64,000 nucleotides of DNA from Sulfurimonas sp. (lineage in GTDB: Bacteria; Campylobacterota; Campylobacteria; Campylobacterales; Sulfurimonadaceae). Position 1 is the first letter of the stretch. Each line of letters starts with the position of its first letter. The position numbers and the translations under genes are program-made. This document shows positions 6,807 to 15,400 of this stretch, one piece after another. A model generated the notes under the pieces. The model did no database searches. It was not told the DNA's origin and saw nothing but the letters and a program-made list of their open reading frames with translations. The stretch covers positions 682,001-746,000 of the forward strand of contig NZ_JAQTOD010000001.1 of the NCBI RefSeq assembly GCF_028713515.1. The letters run 5' to 3'.

Positions 6807-9164
6807 CTAAAAAGATTTATTGTAGTAGCGATTTAGATCAAAAAGCCCGCCGTCTATTGGGTTACTTTTGTTAAATTCATTTTGAAACCAGTCGTAGTTT
6901 TCCCAGAAATCTTTGCTGTCACGGCTGATTCCGTATTTTGAAAACCTACTCATATACTTTTCATTATCTTTAAAATTTTTAATCATATCAAAAAAATCTG
7001 GTAGATCTTTATACTCAATTACAAAAAATAGGTTTGGATATGCTCCCACAAAACCACTTATAAAATCAAAATAATTTTTAGACGCATCAAGCCTGCTCTC
7101 TTCGTTGTACATAAACGAGACATTGTTGTGCCATCTGTTTAAAACAGCGGAAATCACGATGTCTTGCATACCCAACTCTTTTGGCATTTTGATTCTTATG
7201 TAGGCAGAATTTGCACTTTGCCAGTTTACAAATCTTGCAAATGCAGTTCCATCTTTGGTTAGCGCTTTAAATCCATCTATATAGTCTTGAACTACACTAA
7301 ATGTCTTTGGCATTGGAACCACTCTCTCATCTTCTTGGCGATAGTTAATATCGTCAAAACTTATATTTGTTGATTTTAGTAGATGATTTTCAACAACTTT
7401 TTCTATGAGTTCTCTTTTTGAGTTATTTTTTTTATACTTTATACCCGTCTCATTTTTCGATATAGAAAACTTTTCATCATCGCTAGCATCAAGGTACCAA
7501 GAGTCAATCATATTTTTTCTATCCTCTTTTGGCAGTAGATTTACAAAATTAACCTCTCCTTCAACTCTCAACCTATTTGCATATCTTCTAATTACCAACT
7601 GATGTCCGCCGTTTCCGTAAACATCAAAGCCAGCAACTAGTGAGTAGTAAATCCTCTCAAGAAGCGGATAGTCAATAATCCAAGCAGTTTTTGGAAGTGC
7701 GCCTAGTGCGCCTTTATGTACCGAAGCGTTATCATAATGTCTATAGATGGTTAAAAGTGGAGAATCAGGGGCATTTTCGCCTCTCCAGATGCTCTCCATT
7801 GTAAGCCCATCTTTATAAAAAAAATCATACATATTTTGTCTATCTTCACTATATTTTATCGAAGCATCATTATAACGATCACTAATCGCATGAATGAGTC
7901 CAACTGTACTTCCTTCACTTATAGGTATAACAAGATTTTTATATTGGCTCTTTAAAAAGTTGTTATCTTTGATTGATAAATCATATTTTGGATCCATAAA
8001 CATAACCCAAAAATGGTCGTCTAAGACATTTAGAGCTATTTGACCCTTGCATACCGGACCATGTACAAATGTTCGCACTATATATTCAGAATCATCTAAC
8101 AAAAATTTATATCTTGATAGAGTTGGGATTTGCTCAAAAGCAACAAACGGTTGTGTGCTGGTATTTAAATCATAAGTCATAACATGCGGTTTTTCTGTCC
8201 ACTCTGGCTCAATAAAGAGCTCTTTGTATCTTTGTAGTTTTTTGTCGTCCATCTTATAGACTATGTTGGTTTTATAATCAATTGTTGAGTGAATTTTCTC
8301 AAATCTATAATAAAACCTCTCTATCTTTGGGTTATCATAAGGTCTAAGAGTCGGGATAATCTCTGCTTTTTTCGGCGATGCAGTGCTGGAGCGAACAAGC
8401 TCAAAATACTCATTTGGAGCCGAACTAAACACTATATGTGCCAAAAATAGATGCTCATAAATATATCTAGCGCTCATGATATTTTTTGCATCTTGATTGT
8501 TGAAAAACTCCTCAAATTTATCTATCTCTTTTTGAGCTTTGTCAGATGGTTTTTTCATCGCTATATTTTCCTCTTTCGTTGGAGAGATTGCACCTTGGTC
8601 TAGCCACGCAGCTATAGTTTCAAACTCATCTTTTTTTAGTGCTGGAAATCCAAATGGCATACCTTGATTTGGGTTGTCATCCAAAAATTCAGCTAGCTCA
8701 TCCACATCTCTTGAGCATTTAAGTTTATCACTCTCGCTAAAATAGTCTCCGACAATTTTTGGATTGTTCATTTTGTGATTTAAGAGATGAAGCAACACTG
8801 AGTTGTTTGTACCCTTTTTAGATTTGCTCTCTGTAACGCTGTTAAACTTTTTATCTCTCCACTCTTTGGTATTTTTTGCATCTACAAACAGCCTTGATGG
8901 ATCTTGCGCAAATAGTCGTTCGGCAAGATAAACTCTCTCTTTAGATGAGCCTCTATCTAAACCCTCGAATGAGCTAAGTTTTAGCTGACATGGGGAGTTG
9001 TAGCACGAGTGACAAACCACACATCTTTTGTCAAGTATTGGTTTCACATCCTTAATATAATCAACTCTTTTATGTGAAGTTTCTATGATGATTGGCTTAA
9101 GTGGTTCAACGGAACAGGCAGAAAAAAGTAGAGCAGTTACGATAAGAAAAAAGATATTTTTCAT
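6807..9164 (-). CDS. cti: Fatty acid cis/trans isomerase (Cti), c-type haem lipoprotein
   Basis: Cti converts cis-unsaturated acyl chains of membrane lipids to trans in place, making the membrane stiffer under solvent, heat or osmotic stress (known from Pseudomonas and Vibrio). The 785-residue length and the segment CVVCHSCYNSPCQLKLSSFE match the family. CVVCH (residues 48-52) is the cytochrome c haem site. LFSAC at residues 13-17 is a lipobox, so the product should be a periplasmic lipoprotein. A second cytochrome-like stretch (NPNQGMPFGFPAL, then FETIAAWLDQGA) follows near residue 180. The gene stands alone, convergent with the porin gene and divergent from coaBC. Confidence 0.9.
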   Translation of the reverse strand: MKNIFFLIVTALLFSACSVEPLKPIIIETSHKRVDYIKDVKPILDKRCVVCHSCYNSPCQLKLSSFEGLDRGSSKERVYLAERLFAQDPSRLFVDAKNTKEWRDKKFNSVTESKSKKGTNNSVLLHLLNHKMNNPKIVGDYFSESDKLKCSRDVDELAEFLDDNPNQGMPFGFPALKKDEFETIAAWLDQGAISPTKEENIAMKKPSDKAQKEIDKFEEFFNNQDAKNIMSARYIYEHLFLAHIVFSSAPNEYFELVRSSTASPKKAEIIPTLRPYDNPKIERFYYRFEKIHSTIDYKTNIVYKMDDKKLQRYKELFIEPEWTEKPHVMTYDLNTSTQPFVAFEQIPTLSRYKFLLDDSEYIVRTFVHGPVCKGQIALNVLDDHFWVMFMDPKYDLSIKDNNFLKSQYKNLVIPISEGSTVGLIHAISDRYNDASIKYSEDRQNMYDFFYKDGLTMESIWRGENAPDSPLLTIYRHYDNASVHKGALGALPKTAWIIDYPLLERIYYSLVAGFDVYGNGGHQLVIRRYANRLRVEGEVNFVNLLPKEDRKNMIDSWYLDASDDEKFSISKNETGIKYKKNNSKRELIEKVVENHLLKSTNISFDDINYRQEDERVVPMPKTFSVVQDYIDGFKALTKDGTAFARFVNWQSANSAYIRIKMPKELGMQDIVISAVLNRWHNNVSFMYNEESRLDASKNYFDFISGFVGAYPNLFFVIEYKDLPDFFDMIKNFKDNEKYMSRFSKYGISRDSKDFWENYDWFQNEFNKSNPIDGGLFDLNRYYNKSF

Positions 9165-9191
9165 AAAACTTCCAATTTAAAAGGTACCTAC

Positions 9192-9258
9192 ACCAAATTC
9201 AATTAACTATACACAAAACCTAATCCTGCTTAAGTATGTGTAGTTAATGTAGTTTGGT
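9192..9258. repeat. Imperfect inverted repeat between cti and coaBC
   Basis: Arms ACCAAATTCAATTAACTA (from 9192) and TAGTTAATGTAGTTTGGT (to 9258) are near-complementary over about 22 bases and enclose a loop of about 21 bases. It lies between the divergent cti and coaBC genes, where it could be an operator, a leader hairpin or a small palindromic repeat. Confidence 0.45.
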
Positions 9259-9293
9259 ATTATTCACTATTTTATCTAAAATATAAGATTTGG

Positions 9294-9299
9294 TATAAT
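9294..9299 (+). promoter_or_regulatory. Candidate -10 box (TATAAT) for the coaBC operon
   Basis: TTTGGTATAATGCC places a perfect TATAAT 22 bases before the coaBC ATG at 9322, leaving a short leader with an AAAGGA ribosome binding site. No clear -35 is seen. Confidence 0.5.
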
Positions 9300-9321
9300 G
9301 CCACACCTAAAGGATTTAAAA

Positions 9322-10590
9322 ATGCTTATCCCATCAAATTTACTCAAAAATAAAAAAATAGTTCTTGGTGTTACTGGTTCTATCGCTATCTACAAATCAC
9401 TTGAGCTTGTTAGACTTTTTGTTAAGGCTGGAGCTGATGTGAGAGTTGTGATGAGTGAGAGTGCAAAAAAATTCATAACACCACTAACATTTGAAGCTGT
9501 TAGCTCAAATAGAGTACTAGATGACACAAATGAGTCATGGGCGGATAATCACAACCATATAAAAACAACGCAGTGGGCGGATCTGTTTGTTATAGCTCCA
9601 GCTACTGCAAACACCATAGCAAAACTAGCAAATGCCATAGCTGACAACATGCTCTTGCAGTGCGCCCTGGCCTATCCAAATCTAAAAATCATTGCTCCAT
9701 CTGCGAATACAAATATGCTTGAAAATCCAATAACAAAAGCCAACTTAAAGATGCTAAACATCGCAAACTATGAGATAATCGACACTCAAGTAAAAGAGTT
9801 AGCGTGTAAAACTGTTGGTGATGGTGCGATGGCAGAGCCACTAAATATTTTTTGGCACTGTGCCAGAGCTCTTTTAAAAGAAGAGTTCTGGGAAAACAGA
9901 AGAGTTATAGTAACTGGTGGCGGAACGCTCGAGAAGATTGATGATGTGCGATATATCTCGAATTACTCAAGCGGAAAAATGGCATCATCCATCGCTACGG
10001 CACTCTACTGTATGGGTGCAGATGTAAACCTAATAGCTACAAAATTTGAACCTGAACTGCCAAAAGAGCTCTACACAATAGCTGTTGAGAGTTCGGCCGA
10101 GATGCTCGAGTATTTGAGTGACTCAATTAGGGTTGCAAAAAAAGGCAAACTCTCTAAAGCATCACTTATGAGAGATGAACAAATCCATCTTATTCAGAAA
10201 AAACCGTATCTATTTATGGCGGCAGCTGTTAGTGATTTTGTGCCAGAGTTTGCACAAGATGGAAAAATAAAAAAAGAGATTCTTGGTAAAGAGTGGAGTC
10301 TGAAACTAAAACAAAATATTGATATTTTAGGTTCGATTGACAAAACAGACATTATAACGGTTGGTTTTAAAGCTGAAATGGATGAACAAAATGCCTTATC
10401 TAACGCCTCTGCTATGATTAAAAACAAAGGCGTTGATGCAGTTTGTCTAAATGTTCTAAAAAATTCACAAAGTTTTGGAAGCGATACAAATAAAATAGAT
10501 TTTATCGTGGCAGATAAGACAGAATCACTAGAGAGTGCAGACAAACTAAGCGTTGCATTTGAGATCATAGAGCACGCAAAGAGTTTATGA
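9322..10590 (+). CDS. coaBC: Bifunctional phosphopantothenoylcysteine decarboxylase/synthase
   Basis: CoaBC carries out two steps of coenzyme A synthesis: joining cysteine to 4'-phosphopantothenate, then decarboxylating the product. The N-terminal flavoprotein (CoaC) part shows GVTGSIAIYK, a histidine in NHNHIK, the PSANTNMLENP motif (family PXMNXXMW) and ACKTVGDGAMAEP with the active cysteine. The CoaB part begins near residue 190 with VIVTGGGTLEKIDDVRYISN and has AAAVSDF. The 422-residue length is normal. I use the ATG at 9322, ten bases after AAAGGA, rather than an ATG eight codons earlier that lies before that site. The next gene overlaps by 4 bp (ATGA). Confidence 0.93.
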   Translation: MLIPSNLLKNKKIVLGVTGSIAIYKSLELVRLFVKAGADVRVVMSESAKKFITPLTFEAVSSNRVLDDTNESWADNHNHIKTTQWADLFVIAPATANTIAKLANAIADNMLLQCALAYPNLKIIAPSANTNMLENPITKANLKMLNIANYEIIDTQVKELACKTVGDGAMAEPLNIFWHCARALLKEEFWENRRVIVTGGGTLEKIDDVRYISNYSSGKMASSIATALYCMGADVNLIATKFEPELPKELYTIAVESSAEMLEYLSDSIRVAKKGKLSKASLMRDEQIHLIQKKPYLFMAAAVSDFVPEFAQDGKIKKEILGKEWSLKLKQNIDILGSIDKTDIITVGFKAEMDEQNALSNASAMIKNKGVDAVCLNVLKNSQSFGSDTNKIDFIVADKTESLESADKLSVAFEIIEHAKSL

Positions 10591-11345
10591 ATATCTCAGC
10601 CTTAAGCACTATCCTCAACCTAGTTACTACAAATCCTAATGAGGCGAAAGCGCTTGTGAAACTACTCTCTATTGATGTTTTAAAATCTCTTGGGGATGGA
10701 AAATATCTCGTTAGTGAGAAAAACTCATCCGCAAAAGATGCTCTCACGGCGCAAAGCGATAAGCCCCTAAACGAAGGCGAAAGGTACTGGGCACTTCTCT
10801 CACATAAAAAAAATGAACTTCCAAAACTCCTAAATCCTATGAAGCAGCCACTACCGTTTCAAAATCTTCAAAGCTCATCTTTGGAGTATTCACTAAAAGA
10901 TTTGCAAACTATTTTAAGTTCTAAAAATCCCCAAAATATAGTTAAATACGATTTGTTAGAGCAATTAAATAGCGCAACAAACAAGGACGAATTTACAAAC
11001 ATAGCCTCGATGCTACTCTCCCTTCAAAACCAAACACTCACGATTCCGCTTAATTATCAAGGCTATTTTTCTATTTTACAATTTAAAAAAAGGTACAATA
11101 AGCAGACTAAAAAAACGGCTATAGATTTTTACGCTTCACTAGAATTTTTAGGTCCTATTTCTGGGCTTATTTGGCTAGATGAGGGCAAAATAAGCATAGA
11201 GCTTAGCGTAGCGTTTGAGAGAAGTAAACAATTTTTACAAAACAGCATAAATGATATATCTTATGGCGTAAAAATTTCTCTTCTAGAAAAAATTGAACCT
11301 CTCTACAACGCAAATATGGAGTGTATTTTGGATATAAGCATATGA
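10587..11345 (+). CDS. FliK-like protein (possible hook-length control domain)
   Basis: A 252-residue protein without signal peptide or membrane segment. The C-terminal third (about residues 165-245) reads IDFYASLEFLGPISGLIWLD then EGKISIELSVAFERSKQFLQ, with the pattern of the FliK C-terminal domain: a strand ending in LGP, then a strand pair and a helix. The N-terminus (PNEAKALVKLLSIDVLKSLG, then GERYWALLSH) also suits a secreted or adaptor protein. It overlaps coaBC by 4 bp at its start and uppS by 4 bp at its end, so it is translationally coupled to both. The fold is inferred from pattern only; a general conserved hypothetical protein is the alternative. Confidence 0.5.
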   Translation: MNISALSTILNLVTTNPNEAKALVKLLSIDVLKSLGDGKYLVSEKNSSAKDALTAQSDKPLNEGERYWALLSHKKNELPKLLNPMKQPLPFQNLQSSSLEYSLKDLQTILSSKNPQNIVKYDLLEQLNSATNKDEFTNIASMLLSLQNQTLTIPLNYQGYFSILQFKKRYNKQTKKTAIDFYASLEFLGPISGLIWLDEGKISIELSVAFERSKQFLQNSINDISYGVKISLLEKIEPLYNANMECILDISI

Positions 11346-12019
11346 ATCAAGCGAGACACATCGCCATCATCATGGATGGAAATGGCAGATGGGCTGAACT
11401 TAAAAACAAAAAAAGAGCTTATGGGCATGAGATTGGGGCAAAAGTTGTTAAAGATATAACTGCCTTTTGTGCAGCCAACAAAGATATTGAGAGATTAACT
11501 CTTTATGCTTTTTCAACTGAAAACTGGAAGCGACCTCGCCTTGAAGTTGAGTTTTTAATGAAACTTCTAGATAAATATCTGACAAGTGAGCTTCAAACTT
11601 ATATAGAAAATAATGTTAAATTTGAGTCAATAGGTGATATCAGAGCATTTTCAAAATCTCTTCAAGAAACCATCAAGAATGTTGAAGAAAAAACTGCACA
11701 TTGTGATGGTTTAGTTCAGTCGCTGGCTCTAAACTATGGCTCTCAAAATGAGATCTTAAGAGCCATAAATAAGATAAAAAACTGCGAGAATGACATAACA
11801 GAAGCAATGCTAGGAAATGCGCTCGACTGTAAACATGATGTTGATTTGCTTATAAGAACCGGTGGAGACCATAGGCTCTCAAACTTTCTTCTTTGGCAAG
11901 CAGCATATGCTGAACTTTTCTTTACAGACACGCTTTGGCCAGATTTTACAACCTCTAATCTAGAGAACATTATAAAAGATTTTACAAAAATTGAGAGAAG
12001 ATTTGGAGGATTAAAGTAA
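11342..12019 (+). CDS. uppS: Undecaprenyl diphosphate synthase (isoprenyl transferase)
   Basis: UppS extends farnesyl diphosphate with isopentenyl units to give the C55 lipid carrier for peptidoglycan and surface glycans. Visible motifs are HIAIIMDGNGRWA with the catalytic Asp12, LTLYAFSTENWKRP, and DLLIRTGGDHRLSNFLLWQ then YAELFFTDTLWPDF near the C-terminus. The 225-residue length is typical. I use the ATG at 11342, directly before the conserved N-terminus; it overlaps the preceding stop as ATGA. A seven-codon longer start exists, but it lacks support. The stop overlaps the next start by one base (TAATG). Confidence 0.95.
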   Translation: MNQARHIAIIMDGNGRWAELKNKKRAYGHEIGAKVVKDITAFCAANKDIERLTLYAFSTENWKRPRLEVEFLMKLLDKYLTSELQTYIENNVKFESIGDIRAFSKSLQETIKNVEEKTAHCDGLVQSLALNYGSQNEILRAINKIKNCENDITEAMLGNALDCKHDVDLLIRTGGDHRLSNFLLWQAAYAELFFTDTLWPDFTTSNLENIIKDFTKIERRFGGLK

Positions 12020-12834
12020 TGGAACCACTATTTGTTTTTATACTTGGGACACTTATCGGCTCTTTTTTAAATGTTGTAATTTTACGCATACCAAAAGACG
12101 AGAGTGTTGTTTTTACGGCTTCTCACTGCCCAACTTGTAACAGTCCGCTGAAACCTTGGCATAATATACCACTTATCTCTTGGCTGTTCCTTAGAGGCAA
12201 ATGCTCTTTTTGTAAATCTTCTATTTCGGCTCAATATCCGCTTATTGAACTTATCTCTGGATTTATTTTTTTAGCACTAGCTACTAAATTTGGCATAAAT
12301 ATTCATACTCTCTTTATTGGTTTTAGTTTTTTAACACTTTTAGCACTTTCAATGATAGATTTTAGATATAAGATGATTCCAGATTCACTAAATCTTTTAG
12401 CTATTTTATTTGCAATTTTTGGGGCTTGGAGCTTTAGTGGAGTAGTTACAAATCTTCAAAATGCCCTGCTTTTTGCTGGTGGATTTACTCTGCTTCGTTT
12501 TGGACTCTCATATATTTTAACATCATCAGCACGCAGAAAATCAAAAAAATATACAACTTCATGGAGCAAAAACTACCACAGATACCCATTTATAGAAGCG
12601 ATGGGCGAAGGTGACATAATGGTTGCAGCAACAATGGGTGCTCTGCTTGGAGTTAAACTAACGCTAGTTGCCATTTTCCTATCAGCTCTTCTCGCCCTTC
12701 CTGTTATGTTGCTTGTTCAAAGAGGCTCAAAAGAGGAACAGAGAGTCCCATTTGTACCATTTTTAGCAATAGCCACTTTTATAATATATATGTTTGATAG
12801 CCCTATTTTAGCCTACATAGAAGCAAATTACTAA
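12019..12834 (+). CDS. Prepilin peptidase / N-methyltransferase (type IV, A24 family)
   Basis: This inner-membrane aspartyl protease removes the leader of type IV prepilins or pseudopilins and can methylate the new N-terminus. The cytoplasmic zinc loop has paired cysteines Cys37/Cys40 and Cys62/Cys65 (CPTC...CSFC). The catalytic aspartates are Asp114 in MIDFRYKMIPD and Asp199 in the GxGD motif MGEGDIMVA. Hydrophobic segments fill the rest of the 271 residues. It sits in the coaBC-truA operon with one-base overlaps on both sides. No pilin gene is in this window, so the substrate is elsewhere on the chromosome. Confidence 0.92.
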   Translation: MEPLFVFILGTLIGSFLNVVILRIPKDESVVFTASHCPTCNSPLKPWHNIPLISWLFLRGKCSFCKSSISAQYPLIELISGFIFLALATKFGINIHTLFIGFSFLTLLALSMIDFRYKMIPDSLNLLAILFAIFGAWSFSGVVTNLQNALLFAGGFTLLRFGLSYILTSSARRKSKKYTTSWSKNYHRYPFIEAMGEGDIMVAATMGALLGVKLTLVAIFLSALLALPVMLLVQRGSKEEQRVPFVPFLAIATFIIYMFDSPILAYIEANY

Positions 12835-13844
12835 TGAAAATTTTAACTCAGTATATAAAAAAATCTTTTTTTATCACTTTTTTATCCATATTTTTACCTC
12901 TATTTTTTATAGCATCTATTGTTTTCTTAATTAAACTCGCCACATATACGGCAATCATTCAATTAAGCCTATGGGAGATGATAACTCTGTTTTTGTTTAT
13001 GGTTCCTGAGCTATTTTTTTACACACTACCCATCTCTTTTTTCGTAGCAGCAACTCTAACTCTTTTTAAGCTCTCAAATGATAATGAAATCGTTGTAATT
13101 TTTTCTCTTGGGATAGAGCCAAAAACAATACTAAAGGTTTTTTTATTCCCAGCTGCACTTCTATCTGCAACTCTGATATTTAATTTTTACATGATATATC
13201 CACATATTAAAATTCTTTCAAAAAACTTCCTATCATATAAAAAAAGTGAGGCAAAATTTAATCTCTCAGCCTCAGAGTTTGGACATAAATTTGGTAATTG
13301 GTTGCTTTACATAAACAAGGAAAACAAAGACAAGAGTTACTCAGATGTAGTGTTGTTTAACAAAAGCGAAACAAAAGATGAGATTTTTGTAAAAGCAAAA
13401 AAAGCGTTTGTTATCAATGACTCTGGAGTTTTAAAACTAAAGCTAATCTCTGGTGAGGGCTACAACTACTCAAAAGATAAATTTACACAAGTAAACTTTG
13501 AGACGATGTTTATAAATGACACTATGGATAATCAGCAGAGAGTCTATCAAACACCGCTGGAATATTGGTTAAGTAAAGAGAACAGAAAAATGCTTATAAC
13601 AAACTCTATTCTCAGCTTTTTTCCACTGCTGACTCTGTTTTTAATTGCCAGTATTGGGATTGTTCATGTTAGGCACCAAAAGGGAAAGGTTTATCTATAC
13701 CTATTTTTAAGTGTACTTCTTTACTATGGACTTGCTCTTGGTTTTCAAGAGATTGTTGGTGCTTACTCTGTTCCTATCATACTGATTAGCTGGTTTATCA
13801 CGACCTACTTCATCTACAAAAGAACAATTGTTGCAAAGTTTTAG
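12834..13844 (+). CDS. lptF: LptF/LptG family permease (lipopolysaccharide export)
   Basis: LptF and LptG are the membrane halves of the LptB2FG transporter that drives LPS from the inner membrane to the cell surface. The 336-residue protein has three N-terminal membrane helices, a periplasmic jellyroll-like middle (about residues 115-250) and three C-terminal helices, the standard YjgP/YjgQ layout. EVVVIFSLGIEP-like sequence (NDNEIVVIFSLGIEPKTILK) matches the family coupling-helix region. Its start overlaps the prepilin peptidase stop by one base and it abuts truA. The choice of LptF over LptG comes from similarity of position to Campylobacter and is not certain. Confidence 0.85.
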   Translation: MKILTQYIKKSFFITFLSIFLPLFFIASIVFLIKLATYTAIIQLSLWEMITLFLFMVPELFFYTLPISFFVAATLTLFKLSNDNEIVVIFSLGIEPKTILKVFLFPAALLSATLIFNFYMIYPHIKILSKNFLSYKKSEAKFNLSASEFGHKFGNWLLYINKENKDKSYSDVVLFNKSETKDEIFVKAKKAFVINDSGVLKLKLISGEGYNYSKDKFTQVNFETMFINDTMDNQQRVYQTPLEYWLSKENRKMLITNSILSFFPLLTLFLIASIGIVHVRHQKGKVYLYLFLSVLLYYGLALGFQEIVGAYSVPIILISWFITTYFIYKRTIVAKF

Positions 13845-14555
13845 ATGAGATGCGCATTAACAATATCTTATAATGGAACAAACTTCCTAGGCTCACAAAC
13901 ACAAAAAAGCTCTCAAAATACCATTCTTGGGGCACTGAGGCATACTCTAAATAAATTACATATTGATTCAGAAGCTGTTGCGAGTGGCAGAACAGATAAA
14001 GGCGTTCATGCAACTGGACAGGTTTGTCATCTTGACTTACCACCATTTTGGAATGACTTAGAAAAACTAAAGAGAGTTTTAAACGAGATGCTTCCAAACT
14101 CAATCTATGTTAAAAAAATAAAAAAGGTTGATGAGCAGTTTCATGCGAGATATAGTGCTAAAAAACGACTTTATAGATACATAATCAAGCATGGGCAGAG
14201 TAATCCTTTTGAGGATGATTTTGTTACATTTTTGGACTCTGTTGACTTTGAAGAGATTAAAGAAAAGATAAAACTTTTTTGTGGTGAGTTTGATTTTAAG
14301 CAGTTTATGAAGAGTGGTAGCGATGTTAAAACAACAAACAGAACCATTTATAGAGCTTTTGCTTACAAACATAAAGAGTGTATTGTTTTAACTTTTGAAG
14401 CAAATGGATTTTTAAGAAGTCAAATAAGGCTAATGGTTGGAGCACTTTTAAAGCTTAATACTAATGAAATCAGAGATAAATTAGAGTGTAAAAAAAACTA
14501 TAAAATCAAACCAGCGCCAGCAAATGGACTCTACCTAGCTAAAATAAAATACTAG
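13845..14555 (+). CDS. truA: tRNA pseudouridine(38-40) synthase
   Basis: TruA converts uridines 38-40 in the anticodon arm of tRNAs to pseudouridine. The catalytic aspartate lies in SGRTDKGVHATGQVCHLD (about residues 47-64). Further family motifs are FHARYSAKKRLYRYII and FLRSQIRLMVGALL. The 236-residue length is slightly short but usual for epsilonproteobacteria. The ATG directly follows the lptF stop with no spacing, so translation is probably coupled. It is the last gene of the coaBC operon; two TATAAT hexamers (14562 and 14578) after its stop could start the next transcript. Confidence 0.94.
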   Translation: MRCALTISYNGTNFLGSQTQKSSQNTILGALRHTLNKLHIDSEAVASGRTDKGVHATGQVCHLDLPPFWNDLEKLKRVLNEMLPNSIYVKKIKKVDEQFHARYSAKKRLYRYIIKHGQSNPFEDDFVTFLDSVDFEEIKEKIKLFCGEFDFKQFMKSGSDVKTTNRTIYRAFAYKHKECIVLTFEANGFLRSQIRLMVGALLKLNTNEIRDKLECKKNYKIKPAPANGLYLAKIKY

Positions 14556-14610
14556 TTATAGTATAATAAACCAATAATATAATACCAGGCTCCATCAACT
14601 AGGATTTAAC

Positions 14611-15345
14611 TTGCAAACATTTGGAAAATTTTCAACAAACTTCGACATCGAGTATCTAACAGAACAGTACATTTACATTCAAGAGAGCGATGAGATTATA
14701 GATATAGCGCAACTTGAAGATATGCTTAAAAACAGGCGTAAAACGGTTGCTGGGACTATATTTTTATACAACCCAACAATTGCCCCAGTTGGATACAACA
14801 CTAACACAAAACTAGTATCTCAAGGTTTTGTGTTTGATAATAAATTTCATGAACTAAACTTTGACAACAACTGCAATGTCTTCTCATCTGCTATAAAAAA
14901 TGGATATAGAGGAAAGTTGATTGAGATCAAGTATCTTTTTAACATAAACAGACCAGACATTGAGCCAACGCCAATTTTAGAGGAATTCGATAAAGATTTA
15001 GGCGGATATAACAGCAACCAACTCACTCGCTACGATAGAGAGTTAAACTATCAGGATTACCTAAATATCCGTCTAACTGGCAAGTTTGTTTTCTTTGGTT
15101 CTGGAAATAAGTATGACAAACATCATAAGAACATTATCGCTTATGCAAGAAATCTATCTGCGCAGGCGACAAAACTAGGAAAAGAAGTTGCTTTTATGTA
15201 TGATAACAACTACGATGCAAAAGAGAGTCAAGAGATAGCGTATTTCCTACCTCCAGTTGCAACTGGAAAATTAAAAGATGTCAGAGCAAATGCTTTCAAA
15301 AAAGCATTTGCAACTTTCCCGCCTTCGATAATTAAAGTCAGTTAA
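14611..15345 (+). CDS. Hypothetical protein, 244 residues
   Basis: I do not recognise a family. It starts at TTG (14611) with AGGA six bases upstream. The sequence is soluble in character, without a signal peptide. It has a central IRLTGKFVFFGSGNKYDKHH and IIAYARNLSAQATKLGKEVAFMYDNNYD, suggesting an alpha/beta core. The C-terminus YFLPPVATGKLKDVRANAFK is lysine-rich. It lies 55 bases before the DUF2126 gene on the same strand, separated by two hairpins, and after candidate promoter hexamers. It could therefore be the first member of the ligase/transglutaminase cluster, but this is only inference from position. Confidence 0.6.
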   Translation: MQTFGKFSTNFDIEYLTEQYIYIQESDEIIDIAQLEDMLKNRRKTVAGTIFLYNPTIAPVGYNTNTKLVSQGFVFDNKFHELNFDNNCNVFSSAIKNGYRGKLIEIKYLFNINRPDIEPTPILEEFDKDLGGYNSNQLTRYDRELNYQDYLNIRLTGKFVFFGSGNKYDKHHKNIIAYARNLSAQATKLGKEVAFMYDNNYDAKESQEIAYFLPPVATGKLKDVRANAFKKAFATFPPSIIKVS

Positions 15346-15377
15346 TAGCTGACTTTGCACGCTTCTTTGAGCGTGCA
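15337..15377 (+). promoter_or_regulatory. Two tandem hairpins between the 14611 gene and the ligase cluster
   Basis: GTCAG...CTGAC (15337-15353) overlaps the stop codon of the upstream gene. It is followed by TGCACGCT-TCTTTG-AGCGTGCA (15356-15377), a perfect 8-bp stem. No T-run follows on the plus strand, so this is not a classic terminator. Attenuation, mRNA processing or protection of the downstream message are possible. Confidence 0.55.
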
Positions 15378-15400
15378 CAAAATAGAACAAAAGGAAAATT

